A stretch of DNA of 64,000 nt from Lewinella sp. 4G2. GTDB taxonomy: Bacteria > Bacteroidota > Bacteroidia > Chitinophagales > Saprospiraceae. Shown here piece by piece: positions 16,901-25,617 of the stretch. A program made the translations under genes and the position numbers. The first letter of the stretch is position 1. Each line of letters opens with the position of its first letter. The notes below the pieces were generated by a model. That model worked only from the letters and a program-made list of their open reading frames with translations. It had not been told where the DNA came from and made no database searches. The stretch covers positions 250,501 to 314,500 of the forward strand of contig NZ_LVWJ02000011.1 in assembly GCF_001625015.1 (NCBI RefSeq). Reading direction: 5' to 3'.

Positions 16901-19900
16901 TTAGGCTATCGCGGCAACCATTTATGTTGACAGTAAGTAACTCTACCGTGTAAGTCGTAGGAACGAGGGGATCATAGGTCTTCTGGGCCATTTCCGAAAC
17001 TAGGCTGGTGCCATCGCCAAAGTCCCATTCCCAGTAAACCAGGCCGGTGCCAGCTGGCGTGAAATCAATCACTTCACCCGCACATGCCGTTGAGGAGCTG
17101 ATGGTGAAATCGGCCGTCGCGATCTGATCTACCGTAATCGTTTCTTCATAGCGGCTTTGGCAGCCGCCGTCGTCGACAATGAGGACGACCGTATAGGTGT
17201 CATTCATCGCGTAGGTGTGGGTGGGGTTCGGTCCGGATCCGGTCGCACCGTCGCCGAAGGCCCAAGTGTACGTCAGAGGGCCAGCTAGTAGAGCTGGTGC
17301 AGTAAGGGTGCGGTCGGAGAAGGATACTTCACCGCAAATCTCTTCCCAACTGAATTCAGCTTGGTGAGGGATGCAGATATCGATAAACTCAGTCAATCCA
17401 CACACGACGGTATCAGGCCCGCTCGTGGTCATGGTGATCAAGGAGTCGTAGACCGTACTGTACACCCGGGAGCAACCGACTTCGTTGAGGCGAATACGAA
17501 TGGAAGTGCTACCACTGGCGACTGACCCACCGGCGCTCAGGATGCTAAAGTCACTACCGAGGCTGTAGAAATCGTGGCGATCCGCACTGTCCGCGGAGAA
17601 AGTGGCCGTAACGTTTACCGTATCGCACCAGGGGGACTCTGGGGTAGCCACTAAATCGTGGATGCGAGAAACCCCACTGGCATCACATCCAGGGTTGGGC
17701 CCACAAGTCCGTTCGTAAACGAGGACAGGGTCGCTATCCTCAAAACAGCCGTTAGCGTCGAAGATGCGCACGTAGTAGCTGAAAGTACCGGCGGTACCCG
17801 TCCAGTTATGGGTGAAGGAACTGTTCGCCGGGCTGGCCGTCCCCTGCGGCGCGTTATTACAGAACCAGAGGAAGTCCACCCCGGTATCCGTAATGGCAGA
17901 CAGTACGGGTGGCGCTGGATAGGGCGTATTGCTAATACAGATATCGTTATCCCCAGTGATGGTAGCGTCAGCCGACGGGCCACCGGAAAACGAAACCTGG
18001 TAATTAGCAAAACCGGTACAACCGTTTACGTCCGTCGTTGTGACCTGGTAGTTACCAGGCGTCGTCACGGTAGTCGTCGAACCGGTAGCGCCGTTGCTCC
18101 ACGTAGCCATAGGGAAGGCCGCAGCATTGATGCTGAGCTGGGTGGAATTGCCATTACAAAGATTTCCGGTCTGCGTAATCACGGGAGTATCGGCAGTCCG
18201 CAGATTGACGGCGTAGGAGAGGGTGAGCGTTTGCCCACACACCGTTATTTCCAGGATGACGGAAGTACTTACGTCGTCCGCATTCCACTGTATTTCGCAG
18301 GAAGTCCCATCCGTGGCACTTACTACTGACCCGGCACCTGCGTCAGCGACAAACCAGTTGTACGTGGCGCTTGGATGTTGGGGGGTATCGAGTGAATACA
18401 TGGCCGTTTCGTTGGTGCAGGCCGGGTCGCCCGTAATGGCGGGTGAGCCAATGAAGTCAATACTCGTCAGTGATGCACTAGCGGTTTCGCTAAAGCAGAA
18501 GGGCGCATTAGTATCCTGGCCCGAGACCGCGACGGAAGCACCGGCGGGGGAAGAAAACACGAAGGTCGCCAGTGGCCCACCCTGCCCCTGAACGATGGCA
18601 CCATTAGTGGCCGTCCAGTTATAGTTGTAGCCCGGCGCGGGGTTAGTGATTTCGAAAATCACACTATCGCCCACGCAGTACTCGGAAGGACCAGTGATGA
18701 TCGGTAGCAACTGCTCCTCCACAAAAACGGTGACTTGCTGCACGGGGCGGCAGTAGTCCGACGCATTATCTACCGTTACTTCTACCGTGTAGGTGCCGGC
18801 GGCCGGCCAATTGATGCTGTGCGTTGAGCCGGATCCGGCAAGGCTTGGTTCTCCCAGAACTTCCCAATCCAAATTAGCGCTGGGATCGATGTTACTGGTG
18901 GCGCTCAGGAAGGTCGTACCATCCACGCAAGCTGGGTTTGGGGAAGCAAACACAGTGAAGTCGCCGAGTACCGTGACTTCAAACGTAGCCGTGCCCTGAC
19001 AATCCGACGCGTCGTGGCCGGGAAGGCCCTGCAGAAAATCACTTTGGTAGGTGGCCGTGATTACGTAAGTACCGGGCGTCGTGCCCCAGGTAACGGACAT
19101 GATGTTGCCCGTAGGCGTACCGTTGATGGTGCCACCTCCACTAATGGACCAACTGTAGGCAGTCGTCATCCATTTAGGCAATTCGTAGGTAGCCGTAACG
19201 CCGGGGCAGACGGAGTCGTCTCCTTCGATTGGCCCATCGTCAGAAATGATGGGGACGATGGCTACTGAGGGGACCGGACAATACTCGTCGTCACAACCCA
19301 ACGCTTCAAGGGTGATCGTACCCGTAGGGCCATCACCCCAGGAGACCGTGATGCGGTCCGTCCCAGCGCCGGCGGTGATGGTACCGTTACCGGACACACT
19401 CCAGTCGTATGTGCTGCAGTTTTTGGCATCCGTCCAGTATTCGCTTTCGTCGCCTTCGCAGAGGGTAGAGATCCAGTAAATGGCGGGGCCGGGGTCTTCC
19501 GAGACATCGATCACGTAGGAGATAGAATCGGTACAGCAACAGCCCTGGGAGCCATCCGCGTTGATATTCTCCGAGGTGGCGTAGAGCGTTACCGTTTTGG
19601 GGCCAGGCGTAGTGTAAGTATGGTTTGGGTTAGCGACATTTTGGGCCGTTGTGCCGTCGCCAAAATCCCAGTCGTAAGTGGCCGGGGGGCCGGTGGTCAT
19701 ATTGGTGAAGTAAACGGCCTGGTCGAGGCAGACATCGGTTGGCGCGCTAAAGTCGGCGACCGGCGTCAGGTTGAGTTCTACGCACCAGGTACGGGTGTAC
19801 AGTAGCTGTCCATCTTCGTCAAGCACATCCACCGAGAGTGAGCCCGTAGAGGCGGGGCCCCACTCGACTAGCAGTTCGTTTGAGCCATCCGTGTAGGATG

Positions 19901-20411
19901 GGTCGCCGTTCGTAGCGGACCAATCGTACTGAACGTTTTCACCGGGCGTGAAAACGTAGGTGATGAAGCTGTTTTCACAGGCGACGAGGCAGTCTTCGTC
20001 CTGCATTCCATCGCTCTGAGGGTTTGGTGGGGATAAGTCTAGTTCTACGAGACTGCAATCCGGTTTCGGGCACTTAATGGTGAGGGCAACCGGTTGGACC
20101 ACGACCGGATCTCCAACGCCACCGGCGGGGTCCGCATCAAAAAAAGTGATGTTGAACGTGTCGGTGAAACCGCAACAGCGTTCTTCGGTAGCCTCCCGGC
20201 TGAAGGAGACGTTGCCCTGCTGATCAACCTGGTAGCAGAGCCCTCCGGGGCCTTCCGCGAAGTAGGGTTGGCCGACCAGAAACTCCGGCGTCACGTTAGC
20301 GATGACACCCTGACCGAGGGGAGCGCAGAGGTCGCGCAAAGGGAACTGTTCTTGCGCCGCCATGGCAACGGAAAGCAAGAGGAGGAAGAAGATGGTGTAA
20401 AGTTTTCTCAT
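13947..20411 (-). CDS. Giant PKD-repeat secreted protein with T9SS C-terminal sorting domain
   Basis: The product is 2154 residues. A Sec signal peptide (1-19, ending AMAA) is followed by a long chain of Ig-like and PKD domains. Canonical PKD cores occur near residue 250 (DWDFGDGTT), 1050 (WAFGDGATG) and 1130 (WEWDFGDGTS), and many degenerate PKD-like units lie between them. The C-terminal third is rich in Cys-Cys and acidic motifs with repeated CDEL or CDPCDD segments. The last 85 or so residues are a type A T9SS sorting domain (ISVYPNPAREQVYLEYG ... LKPGVYTLRG), so the protein is expected to cross the outer membrane and be surface-attached or released. Adhesin or gliding-associated roles are inference. 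No enzyme domain was recognised. Confidence 0.92.
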   Translation of the reverse strand: MRKLYTIFFLLLLSVAMAAQEQFPLRDLCAPLGQGVIANVTPEFLVGQPYFAEGPGGLCYQVDQQGNVSFSREATEERCCGFTDTFNITFFDADPAGGVGDPVVVQPVALTIKCPKPDCSLVELDLSPPNPQSDGMQDEDCLVACENSFITYVFTPGENVQYDWSATNGDPSYTDGSNELLVEWGPASTGSLSVDVLDEDGQLLYTRTWCVELNLTPVADFSAPTDVCLDQAVYFTNMTTGPPATYDWDFGDGTTAQNVANPNHTYTTPGPKTVTLYATSENINADGSQGCCCTDSISYVIDVSEDPGPAIYWISTLCEGDESEYWTDAKNCSTYDWSVSGNGTITAGAGTDRITVSWGDGPTGTITLEALGCDDEYCPVPSVAIVPIISDDGPIEGDDSVCPGVTATYELPKWMTTAYSWSISGGGTINGTPTGNIMSVTWGTTPGTYVITATYQSDFLQGLPGHDASDCQGTATFEVTVLGDFTVFASPNPACVDGTTFLSATSNIDPSANLDWEVLGEPSLAGSGSTHSINWPAAGTYTVEVTVDNASDYCRPVQQVTVFVEEQLLPIITGPSEYCVGDSVIFEITNPAPGYNYNWTATNGAIVQGQGGPLATFVFSSPAGASVAVSGQDTNAPFCFSETASASLTSIDFIGSPAITGDPACTNETAMYSLDTPQHPSATYNWFVADAGAGSVVSATDGTSCEIQWNADDVSTSVILEITVCGQTLTLSYAVNLRTADTPVITQTGNLCNGNSTQLSINAAAFPMATWSNGATGSTTTVTTPGNYQVTTTDVNGCTGFANYQVSFSGGPSADATITGDNDICISNTPYPAPPVLSAITDTGVDFLWFCNNAPQGTASPANSSFTHNWTGTAGTFSYYVRIFDANGCFEDSDPVLVYERTCGPNPGCDASGVSRIHDLVATPESPWCDTVNVTATFSADSADRHDFYSLGSDFSILSAGGSVASGSTSIRIRLNEVGCSRVYSTVYDSLITMTTSGPDTVVCGLTEFIDICIPHQAEFSWEEICGEVSFSDRTLTAPALLAGPLTYTWAFGDGATGSGPNPTHTYAMNDTYTVVLIVDDGGCQSRYEETITVDQIATADFTISSSTACAGEVIDFTPAGTGLVYWEWDFGDGTSLVSEMAQKTYDPLVPTTYTVELLTVNINGCRDSLTKTVTVNPLPLEDEIEASNGLIICDGDETELSVDDLPGHTYAWSNGSTDPSIMVSTAGTYAVTVTNSFGCTRAVEGVEVQVVPLPSAGWFGNPYICGIPGSTTLTATASGGENVLWEDLTTGQTSTANSITIAANGAGLHQVQLTVTNPDFGCTSTANFDVTEEPLPDASLALSGTGCEGDDNTISIVNPDPEVNYTWSNGGSGTSTTTTLAGPISVVATHSVTGCSSSSSVVINPLPDVCSVPSGCYEVCRPYTISGPDGPYTYQWFKDGSPFATTQSITVDMEGMYQVYVENTSTLCGTTSGELFLEVINCGDCDELETVATRVSASTTDEGCCYELAYTDLPAGAYLIQVSTADADLAITPGSVNPIFGFSSTTLGGAIQLAIDPGLVTELPTNLAGIMTICPENITESPQVILIEYLDAEGEVICEDEVVTECEPTPDCAYVASDTLICTEDKLVVFSVTVCVPADADFPVSHLQFIDQSPAASALLPSGQNFAPAIAPGTCETLTFPATALPAGEEFCYMLVAHSADPDEDPAALCCSTKEKRCLEIPDCDPCDDLYAELAETGEDCCYDIFLFDDADNFDFDDVVLCLIDPNSGATISAINTPAADLQAVTSTDGRSIKVASTEGAFLPGGSFQLPRVCLDAGTQAENLLEIKWRINGEVVCRDTVSLFCEPDCGYLTPEEVYCEGNVYIWNGILTNTSDVSVSEAYIDFPAALDAYDLEITFPPLAPGASTSISFPIGVPALANDTICVEVILHETTEDGQDFHLNCCKFEACLVMPDCAITDCKCEPLRNDMNQLFTVVQQGSSLTYDFTANADFGSCDEVSWEIRQREPVNRNLGILEGNPAEFTFPEEGLYDIRMRVTRYNNDRDRCDSSVRRRLVRISGEDDGSQDEILQISVYPNPAREQVYLEYGKLATDADDNRLELLNGTSQQVRTFTVGQRVDERDVISLDLRGLKPGVYTLRGTQAGEAWARRIVVQ

Positions 20412-20703
20412 GATGGCAAATGCGTTGTGTCCCCTGCCGAATCGGACCGGGTCCCGTGAAAGATTGAAGGCTTAAGTGTTTGGACATCGTCTTCAATTTA
20501 GGAATCTTACCCCCACCCCGGAAAAATATTTACAACTGTACTTATTTGCGCCTTGAAGACACCCCCAGCCCAATACTTAAAGTGAAGTTTTGAGCTCAAT
20601 TGCTGGCATGGTATGCTAGTCCTCACCAGCTAGCACGCATGGGGATTGCCGGAATAAATTGTATCATGAGTGCTTATTGCTTTAGCCCACTACCCACCAC
20701 CTT

Positions 20704-21786
20704 ATGCTAGACCGCCTTTACATCGCCGCTACCTCCCAACACGTGGGGAAAACTACCTGTACCCTTGGCTTAATGGCGGCCATCCGAGCCCGGGGCCACA
20801 AGGTCAGCTACTGCAAACCTGTCGGGCAGGAGTTCGTGGAACTCGGTGAATTGAAGGTGGATAAGGACGCGCTGCTCTTTTCGCGGGGGATGGATTTCGA
20901 ACTGAGTTCAGAGTTGCACAGCCCCATCATCATTGGCCGCGGCGTCACGGCGGAGTACCTGGATGACCCGACCCGCTTCAACTTTGCGGATGGCATCACC
21001 AAGGCCAGCCGGCGGCTGCAGGCGGAGAACGACTTCGTCATCTACGAAGGCACCGGCCACCCGGGGGTGGGGTCGGTTTGTGATATGTCCAACGCCCAGG
21101 TGGCCCAACTCCTGGGTTCGCCCGTCGTGATGGTCGTGGAGGGGGGCATCGGCAATACGATCGACAAACTCAACATGAACCTGGCCATGTTCCGGGAGCG
21201 GCGGGTGCCGGTGCGTGGGGTGATCGTCAACAAATGCATCCCCGGCAAACTGGAAAAGGTGCGGCACTACGTGGACATCTACCTCAAGAAACTGGGCATT
21301 CCCCTCCTCGGCGTACTGCCCTACGAGCGGCAGCTGAGCAGCCCGATCATGTCGTCCATCCGCCGCGCCCTGAACGGCAAGACACTCATGCACCGCAAGC
21401 GCATGGATAACCGGGTAGAGAACATCGCCAGTGGCAGCCTTTTGGCGCAGGAGGAAGTGGAGAACCTGAAGAACCTCCTCATCATTGTCAGTCACCGCCG
21501 CTACGACGAGGCGATCGCGGCCCTGCAGCTGATCCTGGCCGAACGTGGCTTACCTGGCTCCACCATCAGCGGTATCGTGATTACCGGCATGGTGGATACG
21601 GAGCTTACGCACGTAGATTTTCTCGATGCGTTTAAGATTCCCGTCGTGTCCTGCCCGCTCGATACTTACGGGGCAGCGGTGCGCATTAATGCGATGGAGG
21701 TGAAGATTAATTTGAAGACGCCGTGGAAGATTCGGCGGGCGGTGGAGTTGATTGAGGAGTATGTGGATATGGATTTGTTGTTGTAG
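20704..21786 (+). CDS. BioD-like P-loop plus DRTGG domain protein
   Basis: The product is 360 residues. The N-terminal half is a dethiobiotin-synthetase-like P-loop domain (SQHVGKTTCTLGL at 10-22; EGTGHPGVGSV near 115; VNKCIPGK). The C-terminal part (about 220-335) resembles the DRTGG domain. The same pair forms the N-terminal regulatory region of long bacterial phosphotransacetylases (Pta), but the catalytic PTA domain is absent here and does not follow downstream. It may be a nucleotide-sensing regulator; function is inference. The gene is divergent from the giant PKD gene across a 292-bp spacer in which nothing else was recognised. Confidence 0.82.
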   Translation: MLDRLYIAATSQHVGKTTCTLGLMAAIRARGHKVSYCKPVGQEFVELGELKVDKDALLFSRGMDFELSSELHSPIIIGRGVTAEYLDDPTRFNFADGITKASRRLQAENDFVIYEGTGHPGVGSVCDMSNAQVAQLLGSPVVMVVEGGIGNTIDKLNMNLAMFRERRVPVRGVIVNKCIPGKLEKVRHYVDIYLKKLGIPLLGVLPYERQLSSPIMSSIRRALNGKTLMHRKRMDNRVENIASGSLLAQEEVENLKNLLIIVSHRRYDEAIAALQLILAERGLPGSTISGIVITGMVDTELTHVDFLDAFKIPVVSCPLDTYGAAVRINAMEVKINLKTPWKIRRAVELIEEYVDMDLLL

Positions 21787-21817
21787 GGGGGGCGTTTTGT
21801 GGGGTTTTATCTTAGCC

Positions 21818-22150
21818 TTCTTTTCGTTGGGATCTTTCTTGACATTTCTTTCGCCGGGATCTTTGCTGACCTTCTTTTCGCCGGGATCTTTCCTGACCTT
21901 CGGTCAGTCTGATGCGCTTCGCGGCTACTGCGTGGTCCGGGCTATCTTGGTGATGCGCTTCGCGTCTACTTCGTGGTCCTATCGGGATCGGGTGTCATCC
22001 CTTCCGGAGATCAGGGTTCATCCTTATCGGGATCTGGTGTTATCCTTACCGAGATCTGGTGTTATCCTTACCGAGATCTGGTGTTATCCTTACCGAGATC
22101 AGGTGTCATCCTTTCCCAGGGTCGTCGGCCTGCGGCCTTGGGACCCTGGG
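21818..22150. repeat. Three-part tandem repeat tract ending in a hairpin
   Basis: Three imperfect units of about 30 bp built on TTCGCCGGGATCTTTCCTGAC occupy 21818-21900. Two 42-bp-period units built on TGATGCGCTTCGCG and CGTGGTCC occupy about 21909-21979. About six 22-bp units of ACCGAGATCTGGTGTTATCC occupy about 21980-22112. A hairpin with arms CCCAGGGTC / GACCCTGGG closes the tract (22116-22150). The tract fills the 409-bp gap before the CDP-alcohol transferase. It stays open in two forward frames, but the translation is only the repeat. Confidence 0.85.
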
Positions 22151-22195
22151 TTAAGGGGGACCCCTTCAGGGTCTGGCGTTTTATATTCGTGGCTC

Positions 22196-22906
22196 ATGAA
22201 GAAGATTTTCGCCTGGTCCGTTCACATTTTTACTGCTTCCGGTTTGCTGGCGGGGTTCATGGGCCTGCTGGCTACGGTGGCGGGAGACTACCGGGCGGCG
22301 ATGCTGTGGTTGCTGGCTACCCTCGTGATTGATGGGATCGACGGGACGTTTGCGCGCATGGCTAACGTGCAGGAGGTACTGCCCGGGGTGAGTGGGAAAA
22401 CGATTGATTACGTGATCGACTTTTTCACCTACGCCATTCTGCCTGCTTACCTCTTTTACGTGGCCGTGGACATGCCGGATACGCCGCGCCTCATCGGGAG
22501 CTTTTGTATGCTGATGTCCGCCGCCATCTACTACGGGTTGGATGGGATGGTGAGTGAGGACGGTAAGCACTTCGTCGGTTTTCCAGTGATGTGGAACATG
22601 GTCGTCTACGCCTACATCTTCGTTTTTCCGGACGTTGGCTGGCCCGTCCTGCTGGGTCTTACGGTCTTCTTCGCGGTCATCCACTTCGTACCCATCCTGT
22701 TCCCCTACCCCAGCCGCGGTGGCCGCTGGTGGGTACTGACGATCGTGGCGACGGTGGTCTTTATTGCTACCGCGGTAGTCAACGTGTGGTACTATCCGGA
22801 GCCGGTGGCGTGGGCGCGATGGGCGACGGTGGCGGCGATTGTTTACTACGGAGTGGTGAGTACCCTGGATACGATCTCGGCCCGCCGGAAGCAATCACAT
22901 AAGTGA
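22196..22906 (+). CDS. CDP-alcohol phosphatidyltransferase, phosphatidylcholine synthase-like
   Basis: The product is 236 residues with about 7-8 TM helices. The start at 22196 is chosen because upstream codons lie in tandem repeats. The catalytic motif is DGTFAR, then 12 residues, then G-x3-D-x3-D (GKTIDYVID), near residues 45-75. The long 12-residue spacing matches the modified motif described for bacterial Pcs, which makes phosphatidylcholine from CDP-diacylglycerol and choline in the inner membrane. Length also fits Pcs (about 240 residues). Phosphatidylserine or other alcohol specificity is not excluded. No choline uptake gene is adjacent. Confidence 0.78.
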   Translation: MKKIFAWSVHIFTASGLLAGFMGLLATVAGDYRAAMLWLLATLVIDGIDGTFARMANVQEVLPGVSGKTIDYVIDFFTYAILPAYLFYVAVDMPDTPRLIGSFCMLMSAAIYYGLDGMVSEDGKHFVGFPVMWNMVVYAYIFVFPDVGWPVLLGLTVFFAVIHFVPILFPYPSRGGRWWVLTIVATVVFIATAVVNVWYYPEPVAWARWATVAAIVYYGVVSTLDTISARRKQSHK

Positions 22907-23212
22907 TATCCTTTTATCGTATGAACCTGAAAATCAATAAGTAACTACCCTGTCACTGATTGATTTAATATCTCGAATTAGTAAATTCCTTCAGGCTTAC
23001 ACCGCGCAGATAACCACATTACTGCCTGCGCGCGAATAGGGTTTCCAATGGATTTAATTGGATAACGGACCGCCCCGTGTCGCCTCAAGACAGTCATGCC
23101 GATCCAGAGAAACACAACGCAGCCTCAGGAGAGAAACGGAAGTAGGGGGGAGTACATCACTTAGCGCTGGGTGGTGTGTCAACCTTCACTAATCAACCAA
23201 AATCTAATCGTG
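22907..23212. other. 306-bp intergenic region
   Basis: No gene or RNA recognised. A small hairpin has arms CGCGCAG (23003-23009) and CTGCGCG (23026-23032) without a U-run. The segment presumably carries the promoter of the downstream lipoprotein gene. Confidence 0.4.
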
Positions 23213-24493
23213 ATGACCCTCCGTTTTTCAACTTATTTTTCTCTCCTACTTGCGGGTTTGGTCCTGGTCGGCTGCCAGGAAGAGCAGCTCGTTACCCCCA
23301 GCGAAACCATTGATGATTCCGCCAGCTTCGACCTGGTCGATGACTTCGCGGCCGAAGACGCCGAAATGTTGAAGTTGGACGCCGACGAATACGTTTCCTC
23401 CGCTGAGCTCGCCGCCATGGTGGAAGAGCAGTTCGCCGCTAAGGGTGATGCGCTCCAAAAGAATACGACCAACCGCCGGGGTACCACCGTCTACACCCTC
23501 ACCAACAGCGTCGTTGACAACGAAGTGATCGTCTTCGATGCAGCCGACGATGGCACCCTCACCGAAAGCGGCCGGTTCCGGACGCAGGGGCAGGGCAGCG
23601 ACGATAACCTCGCCAACCAGGGTGCGTTATTTCTCGACAACCGCAGTAACCTCCTGTACGCCATCAACGCCGGCTCCAACGAGTTAACGGTATTCGGCGT
23701 CAACCGTAATGGTAGCCTTGGCTTTCTGGATAAAATCGCCACCCAGGGTGAGCGCCCCGTTAGCGTAACCGCTTATGAAAACGTGATCTACGTCGTCAAC
23801 GCCGGTACGGATAACGTAGAAGGGTTCCGCCTGAACCGCAATGGCCGCCTGCGCCAGATGAACAACAGCGTCCGCCCACTGAGTAGCACGGGTACGGCGC
23901 CGGCGCAGATCAGCTTCAAACCCAATGGTCAGGCCCTCCTCGTAACGGAGAAGGCCACGAATCAATTGACGTCCTACCGCGTCAACCGAGCCGGCCGCCT
24001 CAGCCGCCCGAGCTTCCTCACGGCGGCCAACAACACCCCGTTTGGGTTTGACTTCCTCAGTGGCCGGACCATCGTTTCCGAAGCGGCCGGCGGCAACGAC
24101 GGCCTCGGCACCGCCAGCGTTTACCGCCTCAGAAACGACGGCACCGTCCGCCTACTCAGCGGCCCCACCGAACTCGGGGAAACCGCTACCTGCTGGATCT
24201 CAGCCAACCGCCGGACTGGTAACGTCTTTGCGACCAACACTGCTTCCAGCAACATCAGTAGCCTGGCGCTGGCCGGCAATGACCTCGCCATTACCAATGG
24301 TGGGCAGACAACGCCTGCGCCCACCATCGTGCACGACGCCGGGCAGAACCGGGAAGGCACCTACCTCTACGCGGTAACGATTGGTTCCGACGAAGTGCTC
24401 AGCTACCGCATTGGCGATAACGGCAGTCTGGTCCAGATTGATACGGACCCAACCTTAGCTGACTTTGCATCGGGCATCGTCGTACGTCGGTAA
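23213..24493 (+). CDS. Beta-propeller lipoprotein, lactonase-like
   Basis: The product is 426 residues. The start at 23213 is chosen because it gives an SpII signal (LLLAGLVLVGC, lipidated Cys near 21). An acidic linker (about 25-85) is followed by a propeller of about seven repeats of the form VYVVNAGTDNVEGFRLNRNGRL. This pattern resembles the 6-phosphogluconolactonase/YVTN fold. The repeats are nearly regular, with N-R-x-G-x-L turns. Catalytic use of the fold is not supported by any motif; a binding or scaffold role at the outer membrane is equally possible. A terminator follows. Confidence 0.85.
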   Translation: MTLRFSTYFSLLLAGLVLVGCQEEQLVTPSETIDDSASFDLVDDFAAEDAEMLKLDADEYVSSAELAAMVEEQFAAKGDALQKNTTNRRGTTVYTLTNSVVDNEVIVFDAADDGTLTESGRFRTQGQGSDDNLANQGALFLDNRSNLLYAINAGSNELTVFGVNRNGSLGFLDKIATQGERPVSVTAYENVIYVVNAGTDNVEGFRLNRNGRLRQMNNSVRPLSSTGTAPAQISFKPNGQALLVTEKATNQLTSYRVNRAGRLSRPSFLTAANNTPFGFDFLSGRTIVSEAAGGNDGLGTASVYRLRNDGTVRLLSGPTELGETATCWISANRRTGNVFATNTASSNISSLALAGNDLAITNGGQTTPAPTIVHDAGQNREGTYLYAVTIGSDEVLSYRIGDNGSLVQIDTDPTLADFASGIVVRR

Positions 24494-24528
24494 TCGATTC
24501 AGCGATATATAATAGTCCAAAAGCGCCG

Positions 24529-24560
24529 CTTCGTCCCCTGGATGATGCGGCGCTTTCCAT
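24529..24560. terminator. Intrinsic terminator after the propeller lipoprotein
   Basis: AAAAGCGCCGC and GCGGCGCTTT form a 10-bp stem around a short loop. The flanks are A-rich on one side and have only a short T-run on the other. Confidence 0.75.
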
Positions 24561-24642
24561 TTCTTAATTCCATCGTTCGGAGCTCGGTACCGGGCAACAA
24601 AACCTACCCTACCTTTGTCTTCCCACAAACCGCAACCAATAG

Positions 24643-25554
24643 ATGATCGACCTGCCCGTAACCAACGCCCGGCCCCAAACGGAAGCCGCCGCTCCCGTTA
24701 AGCTCGATAAAAAAGGACGCGCCCGTAAGCCCGACTGGCTCCGGGTCAAACTCCCCATCGGGCCGGATTACAAGCGGGTACGCGCGCTGGTGGATGAGTA
24801 CAATCTCCACACCATTTGCCAGTCCGGCAACTGCCCTAACATGGGCGAATGCTGGGGCGCCGGCACGGCCACGTTCATGATCCTCGGCAACACTTGCACT
24901 CGTTCTTGTTCCTTCTGCGCCGTCAAGACCGGCCGGCCTACGGAGTACGATACCGACGAGCCCCGCCGCGTCGCCGAAGCCATCGATTTGATGCAAGTCA
25001 AGCACGCCGTCCTCACCTCCGTCAACCGTGACGAACTCAAGGACCGCGGCGCCGAGATCTGGTACCAGACCGTCGTACAGATCAAGGAGCGCACGCCGAA
25101 TACGACCATCGAAACGCTGATCCCCGACGTCCGTGGTAACTGGGACGCTCTTTACCGGATGATCGACGGCGGCCAAGAAGTGGTGAGCCACAACATGGAG
25201 ACCGTCCGCGAGCTCTACCGCAAGGTCCGGCCCCAGGGCAAGTACGACCGCAGCCTCGAAGAACTACGCCGCATCAAGGAATACGGCAAACGCACGAAGA
25301 CCGGTTTCATGGTCGGGCTCGGCGAAACGGAAGCCCAGGTCGAGCAGATCCTCAAAGACCTCCGCGAAGTTGGGGTGGACGTCGTCACCATCGGCCAGTA
25401 CCTCCAACCCACCGCCATGCACCTGGCCGTCGACTCCTTCGTCACGCCCGACACCTTCGCGCACTACAAAGCGATGGGGATGGAGCTGGGTTTTGACTTC
25501 GTAGAGAGCGGGCCATTGGTTCGGAGTTCTTACCATGCGGAACGGCATTTATAG
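24643..25554 (+). CDS. lipA: Lipoyl synthase
   Basis: The product is 303 residues, a radical-SAM enzyme that inserts two sulfurs into protein-bound octanoate. The auxiliary cluster Cys are C59, C64 and C70 ([12 protein letters not shown]), and the radical-SAM Cys are C85, C89 and C92 (CTRSCSFC). The C-terminal RSSYHAE provides the Ser ligand of the auxiliary cluster. A segment usually written SVDRDDL is SVNRDEL here. The TAG stop forms the first triplet of a TAG-phased repeat. No lipB is nearby. Confidence 0.96.
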   Translation: MIDLPVTNARPQTEAAAPVKLDKKGRARKPDWLRVKLPIGPDYKRVRALVDEYNLHTICQSGNCPNMGECWGAGTATFMILGNTCTRSCSFCAVKTGRPTEYDTDEPRRVAEAIDLMQVKHAVLTSVNRDELKDRGAEIWYQTVVQIKERTPNTTIETLIPDVRGNWDALYRMIDGGQEVVSHNMETVRELYRKVRPQGKYDRSLEELRRIKEYGKRTKTGFMVGLGETEAQVEQILKDLREVGVDVVTIGQYLQPTAMHLAVDSFVTPDTFAHYKAMGMELGFDFVESGPLVRSSYHAERHL

Positions 25555-25576
25555 TCTGTAGTCTGTAGTCAACAGT
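25552..25576. repeat. AGTCTGT array at the lipA stop codon
   Basis: TAGTCTGTAGTCTGTAGTC starts with the lipA TAG stop itself. A related array is at 30968-31005. Confidence 0.7.
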
Positions 25577-25617
25577 ACCATGTCCAATTAAGTACGCGCT
25601 TCAATCAAAGCGGATTC

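Noticed and set aside
14064-19805. Many plus-strand open frames across the giant gene
   Set aside because: They are shadows of a GC-rich, low-complexity secreted protein; signal peptide and sorting domain fix the minus strand as coding.
21980-22112. 22-bp repeats considered as a CRISPR array
   Set aside because: The units are directly adjacent with no unique spacers, and no cas gene is near.
21752-22195. N-terminal extension of the CDP-alcohol transferase through the tandem repeats
   Set aside because: The translated part is only repeat and the family starts at 22196.
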